Origin: Devosia sp. 66-22 | GTDB lineage: Bacteria; Pseudomonadota; Alphaproteobacteria; Rhizobiales; Devosiaceae | NCBI GenBank assembly: GCA_001899065.1 | Contig: MKUZ01000022.1 | Location: 1-64,000 of the forward strand | Length of the DNA: 64,000 nucleotides | Direction: 5' to 3' | Shown here: in pieces, positions 36,930 through 45,280 of the stretch | Layout of the letters: each line of letters starts with the position of its first letter | Position numbering within the stretch: position 1 is the stretch's first letter | The notes under the pieces: model-generated | Seen by the model: only the letters and a program-made list of their open reading frames with translations | Told to the model about the DNA's origin: nothing | The model's database searches: none | Program-made: the position numbers and the translations under genes

Positions 36930-37823
36930 CTAGCTGGGATGCGACCGCCCGAGCTCCTCCGCCAGGATTTCCAGCAGCACCGCGACGCGCCGCGGCACCC
37001 GCCGCGAGGGATGGATCAGGTGGATCGGCAGCGTCAGCATCTGCCAGTCGGCAAGGATCGGCACCAGCCGGCCCGCCGCGACATCCGCCCGCACCAGATC
37101 GGTGGGCATATAGGCGATGCCCGCGCCCTCGAGCGTCGCCACCCGCAGCGCTTCGCCATTGTCGATCTGCAGCCCGCCCTCGACCTCGGCGACCTCCTGC
37201 CGGCCGCCCCGGCTCAGCGGCCAGCGGTTGCGCGGCGACATGTTGAGGTTGATCAGGCAGCGGGCTGCGGTCAGCTCCCCCGGTGCCGCCGGCGCGCCAT
37301 GCCGCTCGAGGTAGTCCGGCGACGCCACCAGCATCAGCCGGTAGGTGCCGACACGCCGCGCGATCATCGAAGAGCTCGGCAGCTCGCCGATCCGCACCGC
37401 GAGGTCCAGCCCGTCGGCGATCAGATCCATCCGGCGGTCGGAGAGGATCATCTCCACCGTCACCGCCGGATTGGCGGCCTGAAACCGGGCGACGATGCCC
37501 GCCAGGCTGAACACACCCAGTGTCGCCGGCCCGGTCATGCGGATGCGACCCTCGAGCCGGCCCGGCGCGGCGCGCATCGAATCCTCGAGCTCCGCCGCGG
37601 CATCCAGCACGGTTTCGGCGTGGCGCAGGAACGTCTCGCCCGCCTCCGTCAGCCGCTGCGCCCGTGTCGTCCGCTCGATCAGCCGGGCCCCATAGCGCTG
37701 CTCCAGTCCCTGGATGCGGCGGCCCACCATCGCCGGCGTAATGCCGAGCACCCGCGCAGCAGCGGCAAAGCTGCCGGTCCGCACGGCGCGCGTAAATGTC
37801 TCCAATGCGTCGAGGTCAGCCAT
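36930..37823 (-). CDS. LysR-family transcriptional regulator
   Basis: This 297-residue regulator has HTH FAAAARVLGITPAMVGRRIQ (about 19-38), the RLIERTTRAQRLTEAGETFL linker, and an effector domain starting GRIRMTGPATLGVF. It is divergent from the F420-NADP-type reductase gene at 37928 and is therefore the likely controller of it. Confidence 0.88.
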   Translation of the reverse strand: MADLDALETFTRAVRTGSFAAAARVLGITPAMVGRRIQGLEQRYGARLIERTTRAQRLTEAGETFLRHAETVLDAAAELEDSMRAAPGRLEGRIRMTGPATLGVFSLAGIVARFQAANPAVTVEMILSDRRMDLIADGLDLAVRIGELPSSSMIARRVGTYRLMLVASPDYLERHGAPAAPGELTAARCLINLNMSPRNRWPLSRGGRQEVAEVEGGLQIDNGEALRVATLEGAGIAYMPTDLVRADVAAGRLVPILADWQMLTLPIHLIHPSRRVPRRVAVLLEILAEELGRSHPS

Positions 37824-37842
37824 TCGATACTATTTCGATACT
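37823..37842. promoter_or_regulatory. Short direct repeat in the LysR/reductase gap
   Basis: TTCGATACT occurs twice, 11 bases apart, right at the LysR start, in the divergent gap. It could be a half-site pair for the LysR protein, but the match is short and the site is very close to the start codon. Confidence 0.25.
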
Positions 37843-37927
37843 CTGAAACGCGCTGGCCGGCAATTCCGTAACAGCAGGTATCGGCTTACATGCAGCACAC
37901 CGAATACGAACCGAACGGAGAGATCAA

Positions 37928-38518
37928 ATGACCATCGCAATTCTGGGCCAGGGCAATATGGGCAGCGGCCTCGCCAGGCGGCTCGAGGGCCAGACGGATC
38001 TGGCGCTGGGCGCCCGCGACCCCAAGGCCGGTGAGCTGAGCTATGCCGACGCCGTCGCCAAGGCCGACATCGTCGTTCTCGCGCTGCCCTTCGACGCCGC
38101 AGTGGAGGTTGCCAGGACACTCGACCTCGCCGGCAAGGTCGTCGTCGACATCTCGAACCCCGTCACGCCCGATTTCTCCGGCCTCAAGATCGGCCACAGC
38201 ACGTCCGCTGCCGAGCAGATCCAGGGCGCCGCGCCTGGCGCCAAGGTCGTGAAGGCCTTCAACACCATCTTTGCGGCCCTGTTCGCCGCCCCGGTCGCGG
38301 AAACCCGCGGCGTCCCGGTGTTCGTCGCCGGCAATGACGAAGGGGCCGTGGCGCAGGTCGGCGATCTCGCCCGCAAGGCCGGCTTTTCGGTCGAAAATGC
38401 CGGCACGCTCGACGCCGCGCGCCTGATCGAGCCGGTGGGGATGCTCAACATCCGCTTCGGCTACGGCCTCGGCAAGGGCACCGCAATTGCCCCGGCCTGG
38501 GTCCAGCTCGCCGCCTGA
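37928..38518 (+). CDS. NADPH-dependent F420 reductase-like oxidoreductase
   Basis: This 196-residue NAD(P)-binding protein starts MTIAILGQGNMGSGLARRLE, the Rossmann glycine-rich loop, and contains DISNPVTPDFSGL and VVKAFNTIFAAL. It belongs to the coenzyme F420-dependent NADP oxidoreductase/ProC-like family; in proteobacteria it usually acts without F420. It is divergent from the LysR gene and ends just before a strong hairpin. Confidence 0.82.
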   Translation: MTIAILGQGNMGSGLARRLEGQTDLALGARDPKAGELSYADAVAKADIVVLALPFDAAVEVARTLDLAGKVVVDISNPVTPDFSGLKIGHSTSAAEQIQGAAPGAKVVKAFNTIFAALFAAPVAETRGVPVFVAGNDEGAVAQVGDLARKAGFSVENAGTLDAARLIEPVGMLNIRFGYGLGKGTAIAPAWVQLAA

Positions 38519-38539
38519 GCGGCTCGGGAGAAATGAACA

Positions 38540-38567
38540 GGGCGGCCCCAGGGCCGCCCTTCTTCTT
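38540..38567 (+). terminator. Rho-independent terminator after the reductase gene
   Basis: GGGCGGCCC and GGGCCGCCC form a perfect nine-base stem with a two-base loop (38540-38559), followed by TTCTTCTT. It sits 22 bases after the reductase stop. As a symmetric hairpin it may also serve convergent infC transcription ending at 38591. Confidence 0.8.
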
Positions 38568-38590
38568 ACCTCAAGGCGCGCCGGATGCCC

Positions 38591-39127
38591 TCATTTGGGG
38601 GCCAGCACCATCACCATCTGACGGCCTTCCGAGCGGGGCGAGGATTCGACCTTGGCCTTTTCGGCCAGCTCGCTCTGCACCTTCACCAGCAGTTCCATGC
38701 CGATGTCCTGGTGCGCCATCTCGCGGCCGCGGAAGCGCATCGTCACCTTGACCCGGTCGCCATCGTCGAGGAACCGGTTCACCGCCTTCATCTTGGTCTC
38801 GTAATCATGCGTGTCGATATTTGGTCGCATCTGGATTTCCTTGACCTCGATCACCTTCTGCTTCTTGCGCGCTTCGTTGGCTTTTTTCTGCGCAGCATAT
38901 TTGAAGCGGCCAAGATCGAGCATCTTGGCGACCGGCGGGGTCGAGTTGGCGGCAATAATCACGAGGTCGAGGCCCAGTTCCTGGGCCTGCGCCAGCGCGT
39001 CGCGGGTTTTCACCGCGCCCTGGTTGACGCCCTCGGCGTCGATCAGCTGGACTTCGGGGGAGGAGATGTCCTCGTTGGACTGCGGCCCATCTTTCTGGGG
39101 CGCAACGGGTCTCATGGGTCGACGAAT
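38591..39127 (-). CDS. infC: Translation initiation factor IF-3 with an AUU start
   Basis: This 178-residue IF-3 includes ISSPEVQLIDAEGVNQG, ARKKQKVIEVKEIQMRPNID and the C-terminal KVTMRFRGREMAHQDIGMEL. I place the start at ATT (39127), which yields the usual RRPxR opening and has AGAAGGA nine bases upstream; the first ATG (39115) has no ribosome site. AUU starts let IF-3 reduce its own translation, as known for E. coli. The next ribosomal genes of the usual infC-rpmI-rplT operon have been separated. Confidence 0.93.
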   Translation of the reverse strand: MRRPMRPVAPQKDGPQSNEDISSPEVQLIDAEGVNQGAVKTRDALAQAQELGLDLVIIAANSTPPVAKMLDLGRFKYAAQKKANEARKKQKVIEVKEIQMRPNIDTHDYETKMKAVNRFLDDGDRVKVTMRFRGREMAHQDIGMELLVKVQSELAEKAKVESSPRSEGRQMVMVLAPK

Positions 39128-39271
39128 GGCAGATGGTCCTTCTGCGGTTGACGGATGCTCTTCGGGAAGCGGGGCTAAAATCGTGACTCGGGCGAGTGAA
39201 GTCAATCCACTCGACAGCAGGCAATTGCAAATGTCTAAGCCTGTTGCGGAGTTGCGTAGGAGTTTATCGCC

Positions 39272-40018
39272 ATGACTGAGTTCCTGGCCGTGGGCGATCG
39301 GCGGATCGCTGTCGAACGGCGCACCGGCCGCCAGCCGGGCCTGTTCTGGCTGGGCGGCTTCCGCTCCGACATGACCGGCTCGAAGGCGCTGGCGCTCGAC
39401 CGCTTCGGCGCCCAGCACGGCCTTGCGGTCACCCGTTTCGATTATTCCGGCCACGGCCAGACCGGCGGCGATTTCGACCTCGGCACCATCAGCCGCTGGC
39501 TCGAAGAGGCGCTTGCCGTGTTCGAGACCACCGGCGGCCCGCAGATCGTCATCGGCTCGTCCATGGGCGGCTGGCTGGCGCTGCTCCTCATCCGCGAGCT
39601 GCGCCGCCGCAGCGCCAGCCGGGTGATGGGCCTCGTCCTCATCGCCCCAGCCACCGACATGACCGAGCTTATGCTGGCGCAGATGGCCAAGAAATATCGC
39701 ACCCTGCTGCTCAAGCAGGGCTATGTCGACGAACCGTCCGAATATTCGCCGGACCCCTACCGCATCACGCTGAGCCTCATCGAGGACGGCCGGCAGCATC
39801 TGATGCTCGGCCGCATCATCGAGACCGGCTGCCCGGTGACGATTCTGCAGGGCGCGCGCGACAAGGACGTGCCCAAGGAGCATGCGCTCAAGCTCGTCCA
39901 GCACATCGTCAACGACCCGGTGACCTTTACCCTCGTGCCCGACGGTGACCATCGCCTGAGCCGCGAACAGGACATCGCGCTGCTCGAGCGCACCATCGAA
40001 GGCTTGCTGGCGGATTAG
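39272..40018 (+). CDS. Alpha/beta hydrolase (ABHD10-like esterase)
   Basis: This 248-residue serine hydrolase has the nucleophile elbow GSSMGG near residue 92, the Asp segment LQGARDKDVPKEH and the His in VPDGDHRLSREQD. The oxyanion-side FWLGGFRSDMTGSKA and YSGHGQTGGDFD are typical of the ABHD10/carboxylesterase group. No signal peptide. Substrate unknown. It is divergent from infC. Confidence 0.85.
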   Translation: MTEFLAVGDRRIAVERRTGRQPGLFWLGGFRSDMTGSKALALDRFGAQHGLAVTRFDYSGHGQTGGDFDLGTISRWLEEALAVFETTGGPQIVIGSSMGGWLALLLIRELRRRSASRVMGLVLIAPATDMTELMLAQMAKKYRTLLLKQGYVDEPSEYSPDPYRITLSLIEDGRQHLMLGRIIETGCPVTILQGARDKDVPKEHALKLVQHIVNDPVTFTLVPDGDHRLSREQDIALLERTIEGLLAD

Positions 40019-40142
40019 CGCAGTCCAAAGCCGGGCGACCGCGAGCACCGAACGATGGTCTTCCGCAGACGGCTTGGGTTCCGGCCTTCGCCCGGATGAC
40101 ATTGGAGGTGGGCGGGCGGCAGCCTGCCACCCGACGCACAAA

Positions 40143-40787
40143 TTAGAACCGAAGTTTAGTTCGCTGCGCCCCGTCCAGATCGAAATTGCCCGGATCGAGC
40201 CAGCGCGCAAACTCGGCTTTGATCCCCGGCCACTCGCTGTCGAGCATCGAGAACCAGGCCGTGTCGCGGTTGTGGCCCTTGACGATCATGTGCTGGCGGA
40301 ACACGCCCTCAAACGTGAAGCTGAAGCGCCGCGCGGCAGCTTTGCTCGGCTCGTTCAGATCGTTGCACTTCCACTCGAAGCGGCGATAGCCGAGTTCGTC
40401 GAAGACGTAGCGCGCGTGGAGGAACAGTGCTTCCGTCGTCACGCGTGTCCGCGCGATCGCCGGTCCCCAATAGATGCCGCCAACCTCGATCACGCCATGC
40501 TCGGGCGTGATCCGCATCAGCGACTGGCGGCCCTCGGCGCGTCCGCTCGCCCTGTCGATCACCGCGAAAGAGAGCGGATCGTCCTTGGCACATGCCCGCG
40601 CCACCCAGTCGTCCATCGCCGCCTTGGATGCCGGTGCGGCCTCGAACAGATACATAAAACGCTGTTCTTGTCCGGTCGCGGCGCGATAGAGGTCGCCGCT
40701 GTGTTGCGGGCCGAGCGGCTCGAGCCGCGCATAGTGGCCCTCAAGCACCACGCGCTGCGGCGGGCGCGCAGCTATCGGGACGCTCAT
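40143..40787 (-). CDS. GNAT-family N-acetyltransferase (RimJ/RimL-like)
   Basis: This 214-residue protein has the RimJ/RimL-type fold: PLSFAVIDRASGRAEGRQSL, GVIEVGGIYWGP, TRVTTEALFLHARYVFDELG and NEPSKAAARRFSFTFEGVFR, the acetyl-CoA-binding loop and alpha helix. The ATG at 40787 overlaps the stop of the NAD-epimerase-like gene, so the two are coupled. Confidence 0.85.
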   Translation of the reverse strand: MSVPIAARPPQRVVLEGHYARLEPLGPQHSGDLYRAATGQEQRFMYLFEAAPASKAAMDDWVARACAKDDPLSFAVIDRASGRAEGRQSLMRITPEHGVIEVGGIYWGPAIARTRVTTEALFLHARYVFDELGYRRFEWKCNDLNEPSKAAARRFSFTFEGVFRQHMIVKGHNRDTAWFSMLDSEWPGIKAEFARWLDPGNFDLDGAQRTKLRF

Positions 40788-41656
40788 GCCGGCACCTTGC
40801 CGATTGCGCCGAGGCCCTCGCGATAGGTGGGATAGAGCAGGTCGATGCCGAGCGCATCACGGATCGCCCGGTTCGAAACGCGCTTGTTGTCCGAGTAGAA
40901 GCTGCGGGCCATCGGCGTCATATCGGCCTCCTCGAACGGCACATCGGGTGGCACCGCAACACCCATCTGCCGGGCGGCGTACGCGATCAGGTCCTGCGGC
41001 GGCGCCGGCTCGTTGTCGGCGAGATTGAACGTGCCGGCGAGCTTGCGCTGCGCCGCCAGCGCCGTGACGCGGCCGATATCCTCGACATGGATGCGGTTGA
41101 ACACCTGGCCCGGCTTGACGATGCGCCGCGCCGTCCCTTCGCGCAGCTTGTCGAAGGCCGAGCGGCCGGGACCGTAGATGCCGGCGAGGCGGAGCACCAG
41201 CAGCGGCACGCCGCGCTCCTGCGCGTAGTCGCGCCATTGCTGCTCGACTTCGACGCGGTGCGCGCTGCGCTGGTTGATCGGCCGGGTCGGCGCGGACTCG
41301 TCGATCCACGCGCCGCCGAAATCGCCATAGACGCCCACCGTCGAATAGTAGCAGAGCCATTCGAGATCGTTGGCTGCGTCGAGGTCGGCCCGATGCATGC
41401 GCAGGGCAGGATCGCCGGCCTCGGTGGGTGGAATCGACAGCACCACATGCGTGGCGCGACGCAGATCCGCCGCTAGCGTCTTTCCCGGCGACTCCCCATC
41501 GAACAGATGCAGCCGATAGGGACAGTCCGCCAGCGCTTCGATCCCCTCCTCGGTCCGGGTCGTGCCGGCGATGGGGATGCCGCTGTCGATGATCTGGTGA
41601 ATGGCCCGGGCCGCCGCCAGCGAGGAAAAGCCCATGCCGAAAAAGAACACGCCCAT
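40784..41656 (-). CDS. Extended SDR/NAD-epimerase-like protein
   Basis: This 290-residue protein starts MGVFFFGMGFSSLAAARAIH, a variant Rossmann loop, and has YSTVGVYGDFGGAWIDE with the catalytic Tyr, plus LRLAGIYGPGRSAFDKL. It begins two bases after queG. It is of the SDR type often linked with queG in alphaproteobacteria. Substrate unknown. Confidence 0.8.
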   Translation of the reverse strand: MGVFFFGMGFSSLAAARAIHQIIDSGIPIAGTTRTEEGIEALADCPYRLHLFDGESPGKTLAADLRRATHVVLSIPPTEAGDPALRMHRADLDAANDLEWLCYYSTVGVYGDFGGAWIDESAPTRPINQRSAHRVEVEQQWRDYAQERGVPLLVLRLAGIYGPGRSAFDKLREGTARRIVKPGQVFNRIHVEDIGRVTALAAQRKLAGTFNLADNEPAPPQDLIAYAARQMGVAVPPDVPFEEADMTPMARSFYSDNKRVSNRAIRDALGIDLLYPTYREGLGAIGKVPA

Positions 41657-41658
41657 CT

Positions 41659-42780
41659 CTAGATCGTCTGCGTCCACTCGGTCCGGACGGCTGTGTCGGA
41701 CTCCCGAGGCAGAAAGTCCAGCGCCAATCGCTCCGCCTTCCGTGGGTCGAGTCGCCGCACGGCCCACACGGCCGCACCGCGCACCAGTGGATCATCGTCG
41801 CCGAGCCGCGCCTCGGCCAGTCGAGCGAGGTCAGGGTCGCCGCTGTTGCCGATGGCGACCAGCACATTGCGCAGGAACCGTCCATGGCCGATCCGCTTGA
41901 TCGGCGAGCCGGCAAACAGGGTGCGGAAGCCCGCATCGTCGAGCCCGGCGAGATCGCCGAGTGCCGGCGCGTTGAGGTCGTCGCGCGCCATGAGCTTGGC
42001 CTCCCGGCTGGCGCTCGCGAACTTGTTCCACGGACACACCGCAAGGCAGTCGTCGCAGCCATAGATGCGATTGCCCAGCGCAGCGCGGAATTCGAGCGGG
42101 ATCGGTCCCTGGTGCTCGATGTTGAGGTAGGACAGGCAGCGCCGCGCATCGAGCTGGAACGGCGCGGGAAAGGCGTTGGTGGGGCACACGTCGAGGCATT
42201 TGCGGCACGAGCCGCAGCTCTCCTCATGCGCTGCGTCCGCCGGCAGCGCCGCGCTGGTGAAGATCGCCCCCAGGAACAACCACGAGCCGAACTCGCGGCT
42301 GACCAGCACCGTGTGCTTGCCCTGCCAGCCCAGCCCTGCCGCTTCCGCCAGGGGCTTTTCCATCACCGGCGCGGTGTCGACGAACACCTTCACCTTTTCG
42401 CCGCTGCGCGCCTCGAGCAGCCCGGCGATCTCCTTGAGCCGCCCCTTGATGATGTCGTGATAGTCGCGGTTGCGCGCGTAGACCGAGATGGTGCCGCGGT
42501 CGCGCCGGCCGAGCGTTTCGAGCGGATCGCTCTCGGGTCCGTAATTGACCCCGAGCATGATCACCGAGCGCACCCGGCTCCACAGCACGCCGGGACTGGC
42601 GCGCTGGTCGGCGCGCTCGGCCATCCACTCCATGTCGCCGTGCCACCCGGCGGCGAGCGCCGTTTCGAGCTTGTCGCGCAGGTCCGGACGGGCATCCGCC
42701 GCCGTGATGCCGAAGGCGTCGAAACCGAGCGAGCGGGCACGCTTGCGCAGCTCGGCGACGATGCCGCTACTTTGCAGCAA
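41659..42780 (-). CDS. queG: Epoxyqueuosine reductase
   Basis: This 373-residue iron-sulfur and cobalamin-dependent enzyme makes queuosine in tRNA. It has the two [4Fe-4S] motifs CGSCRKCLDVCP and CDDCLAVCP, the cobalamin-side PVMEKPLAEAAGLGWQGKHT, and C-terminal HEAT-like repeats (RNVLVAIGNSGDP). The start is TTG at 42780, which overlaps the antitoxin gene by 14 bases. The cobalamin operon later in the window supplies its cofactor. Confidence 0.92.
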   Translation of the reverse strand: MLQSSGIVAELRKRARSLGFDAFGITAADARPDLRDKLETALAAGWHGDMEWMAERADQRASPGVLWSRVRSVIMLGVNYGPESDPLETLGRRDRGTISVYARNRDYHDIIKGRLKEIAGLLEARSGEKVKVFVDTAPVMEKPLAEAAGLGWQGKHTVLVSREFGSWLFLGAIFTSAALPADAAHEESCGSCRKCLDVCPTNAFPAPFQLDARRCLSYLNIEHQGPIPLEFRAALGNRIYGCDDCLAVCPWNKFASASREAKLMARDDLNAPALGDLAGLDDAGFRTLFAGSPIKRIGHGRFLRNVLVAIGNSGDPDLARLAEARLGDDDPLVRGAAVWAVRRLDPRKAERLALDFLPRESDTAVRTEWTQTI

Positions 42781-43018
42781 TATCCCGTTCCATCAGCAGC
42801 CGGATGTAGCGCGTATAGGGTATGCCCTTCAGCCTGGCGCGATCCTTCACCGCTTCGAGCAGTCCCTCGGGCACCCGCAGATTGACCTGCGCTTCCTTCT
42901 TTTCGAACTCGAAATGGTGGCGCTTGAACTGCGAGAAATCGAGGTCGGACAAATCCTGCATCAGGAAGGCCTCGGCCTCCTCGTCCGTCTTCAGGACCGG
43001 GACCTTTCTTCCGCCCAT
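42767..43018 (-). CDS. CopG/BrnA-like antitoxin
   Basis: This 83-residue protein has a C-terminal ribbon-helix-helix (AQVNLRVPEGLLEAVKDRAR, then KGIPYTRYIRLLMERDIAAK) with an N-terminal arm (DLSDLDFSQFKRHHFEFEKK) that would cap the toxin. It follows the BrnT-like toxin gene with overlap and probably represses the pair's promoter. Confidence 0.82.
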   Translation of the reverse strand: MGGRKVPVLKTDEEAEAFLMQDLSDLDFSQFKRHHFEFEKKEAQVNLRVPEGLLEAVKDRARLKGIPYTRYIRLLMERDIAAK

Positions 43019-43293
43019 CTTTCGATCTCCTTCTTATGCATGTATCGAGCGCTGATCGGCCGTACGATCTCTCGGCCCTCCGCTACTAGGATTGTGAAGA
43101 CCACGAAGATCGGACGACCAACTCGGTTGCTCCCGATCGCAATCGTCCGTTCTTCGGCACCCAAGTGCCCGTAGTCCGGAACAAGAAACGGATCGCCGTC
43201 GAGCACATGCTCGATCTCGGCAACCGTCACGCCGTGACTCTGGCATTTGGTAAGATTGCCAGCGTCCCACTCGTAGCGAGACACGACACCCAT
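42991..43293 (-). CDS. BrnT-family ribonuclease toxin
   Basis: This 100-residue BrnT protein reads YEWDAGNLTKCQSHGVTVAE, then RTIAIGSNRVGRPIFVVFTI and RPISARYMHKKEIERWAEE. These are the RelE-like fold and conserved Arg/His/Lys residues of BrnT. The gene order toxin then antitoxin is the BrnT/BrnA type. The CopG partner differs from classical BrnA but fits the role. Confidence 0.85.
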   Translation of the reverse strand: MGVVSRYEWDAGNLTKCQSHGVTVAEIEHVLDGDPFLVPDYGHLGAEERTIAIGSNRVGRPIFVVFTILVAEGREIVRPISARYMHKKEIERWAEERSRS

Positions 43294-43328
43294 CGTACAA
43301 GCTCATCAATGTATATACAAAAGTATAG

Positions 43329-44006
43329 CTAGAAATCAAGGTCGGCGTAGCCGGCGTGCGGCGGCATGCCGCCCATGCGGTCGTTGAGCAGCGTGCGGAA
43401 GGCCGGGCGCGACTTGATGCGGGCGTACCACTGGCGCACTTCCACCGCCGTCTCCCAGTCGACATCGCCGAGATAGTCGAGGCTGGAGAGATGCGCGGCC
43501 AGCGCGAAATCGGCGAGCGTCATGGCGTCTCCCGCCAGCCATTGCCGGGTCGCGAACAGCCAGTTGAAATAGAGCATGTGCTCGATGAGGTTGGCCTTGG
43601 CCACCCGCAGCACTGACGGATCGGGCGTGGCGCCCGGCCGGTCGCGCTTGAGGATCTTCTCCTCGACCACATAGCGCGTCACTTCGTCGTTGAGCTTGAG
43701 CAGCACCCATTCGCACAGCCGCCACATCTCGGGGCGGTTGCGCGGATCGGCGGGAAACAGGCCGGCCACGGCAGCCGGGCTGTAGCGGTCCTCGATGGCG
43801 TGCAGCACCGACAGCACGCCGACGGCATTGGGCTGCCCCTCGTCGATGAGGATCGGCACCGTACCCGCCGGATTGATCTCCAGCAGATGCGGGTCGCGCG
43901 CCCAGGGTTTGACGTCCTCGAGGTCCACGGCGACGCCATATTCGGCAAACATCAGCCGCGCGAGGCGGGAGGCGGGATCGAGCCGGTGGTGGAGGAGGCG
44001 AGGCAT
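43329..44006 (-). CDS. fzlA: GST-fold protein, probable FzlA
   Basis: This 225-residue protein has an N-terminal thioredoxin-like domain (HHRLDPASRLARLMFAEYGV, NPAGTVPILIDEG) and a C-terminal helical domain with WLAGDAMTLADFALAAHLSS. The HHxLDPxSR opening and position beside uppP and queG match FzlA, which binds FtsZ in Caulobacter and Agrobacterium. FzlA is not an active glutathione transferase. The ATG at 44006 is preferred over an upstream start at 44045. Confidence 0.7.
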   Translation of the reverse strand: MPRLLHHRLDPASRLARLMFAEYGVAVDLEDVKPWARDPHLLEINPAGTVPILIDEGQPNAVGVLSVLHAIEDRYSPAAVAGLFPADPRNRPEMWRLCEWVLLKLNDEVTRYVVEEKILKRDRPGATPDPSVLRVAKANLIEHMLYFNWLFATRQWLAGDAMTLADFALAAHLSSLDYLGDVDWETAVEVRQWYARIKSRPAFRTLLNDRMGGMPPHAGYADLDF

Positions 44007-44097
44007 GACGCTTGGGTCTGGTCCAATTCTGGCGCGCTGGCGCAAATCAGCTTAGACGGAGCAGGGCTTTGGGGCCCCGCGATCAGTAGGAGATGAG

Positions 44098-44910
44098 ATG
44101 AACGGCGATCAAGGTATTTTTGTGCCGGCGCTGCTCGGGATCGTCGAAGGGCTTACCGAATTCCTACCGGTTTCCTCCACCGCTCACCTCCTGCTCCTCG
44201 GCCATTTCCTCGATTTCAACAGCCCCGGCCGGCTGTTCGAGGTGCTCATCCAGCTGGGCGCCATCCTTGCCATCGTTGTGGTCTATTTCTGGCGATTGAT
44301 CGCCATCGCCCGCGACACCCTGGCGCGCAAGCCCGGCGCGCTGCGCTTCATCCTGGGCGTCGTCCTTGCCGCCGCCCCCGCCGCCATCGCCGGCGTCCTC
44401 CTGCACGATTTCATCAAGACGGTGATCTACGAATCCCCGATCCTGATCTGCGTCATGCTCATCGTGGGCGGCCTGATCCTGCTGTGGGTCGACCAGCTCA
44501 AGCTCGAGCCGAAATACACCTCGATCTATGAATATCCGCCGCTGCTCTGCCTCTATATCGGCCTGTTCCAGATGGTCGCGCTGATCCCCGGCGTGTCGCG
44601 CTCGGGGGCGACGATCGTCGGCTCGCTGCTGTTGGGCACCGACAAGCGCTCGGCCGCCGAATTCAGCTTCTTCGTCGCCATCCCGCTGATGGCCGGCGCT
44701 TTCGGCTACGATCTTTACAAGAACCGCGAACTGATCTCGACCGAGCTCGGCCTCGCCGTCGGCGTCGGCTTTGCCGCCGCCTTCATCCTCGCCTTCATCG
44801 TGGTACGCTACGCGCTCGACTTCATCAGCCGCCACGGCTTCGCGCCCTTCGCCTACTGGCGCATCTTCGTGGGGGCGATCGGCCTGTGGGGCGTGCTGCT
44901 GTTCAGGTGA
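44098..44910 (+). CDS. uppP: Undecaprenyl-diphosphate phosphatase
   Basis: This 270-residue membrane enzyme recycles undecaprenyl pyrophosphate for peptidoglycan and glycan synthesis. The hallmark [20 protein letters not shown] with the acidic motif and [17 protein letters not shown] are present, with about eight membrane segments. Also known as BacA. It ends eight bases inside the convergent cupin gene. Confidence 0.95.
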   Translation: MNGDQGIFVPALLGIVEGLTEFLPVSSTAHLLLLGHFLDFNSPGRLFEVLIQLGAILAIVVVYFWRLIAIARDTLARKPGALRFILGVVLAAAPAAIAGVLLHDFIKTVIYESPILICVMLIVGGLILLWVDQLKLEPKYTSIYEYPPLLCLYIGLFQMVALIPGVSRSGATIVGSLLLGTDKRSAAEFSFFVAIPLMAGAFGYDLYKNRELISTELGLAVGVGFAAAFILAFIVVRYALDFISRHGFAPFAYWRIFVGAIGLWGVLLFR

Positions 44911-45280
44911 GGGGGCGGCCCGACGGCTTGGCCGTCGCCGGCGCCTCCTCAAGCCAGTGCGTGATGAACTCTTCCGACTGGTGGATGCAGATCATCTTGA
45001 TGCGCTGGTCGCTGACTACCGTGAATTTGTGCGGCTCCTCGGGCGCCACATAGACAACGTCGCCCGGTCCCGCCTCGCGCGTCACCTTGCCGTCGGTGAA
45101 GGCGATGCGGCCCTCGACCACCACCCAGGTCTCGCCATAGGGATGCCAGTGGAGCCGGGGTCCCGCGCCCGGCGGCATGTGTTCGAGCAGCACCGTCACC
45201 TTGGCGCCGTGCGGCTTGCCCTCGACTTCCATGGCATTGCGGTCGCCCGGCAGCCATTGGCCCGTCGAGACGATCTCCAT
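44903..45280 (-). CDS. Cupin-domain protein
   Basis: This 125-residue single cupin has metal-binding motif 1 [19 protein letters not shown] and motif 2 [19 protein letters not shown]. The ATG at 45280 overlaps the preceding stop as TGATG. Function and ligand are unknown; it forms a minus-strand pair with the NDUFA9-like gene. Confidence 0.8.
   Translation of the reverse strand: MEIVSTGQWLPGDRNAMEVEGKPHGAKVTVLLEHMPPGAGPRLHWHPYGETWVVVEGRIAFTDGKVTREAGPGDVVYVAPEEPHKFTVVSDQRIKMICIHQSEEFITHWLEEAPATAKPSGRPLT

Noticed and set aside
38591..40210. 539-codon minus frame upstream of infC
   Set aside because: Only its end matches IF-3; the rest is antisense to the hydrolase.
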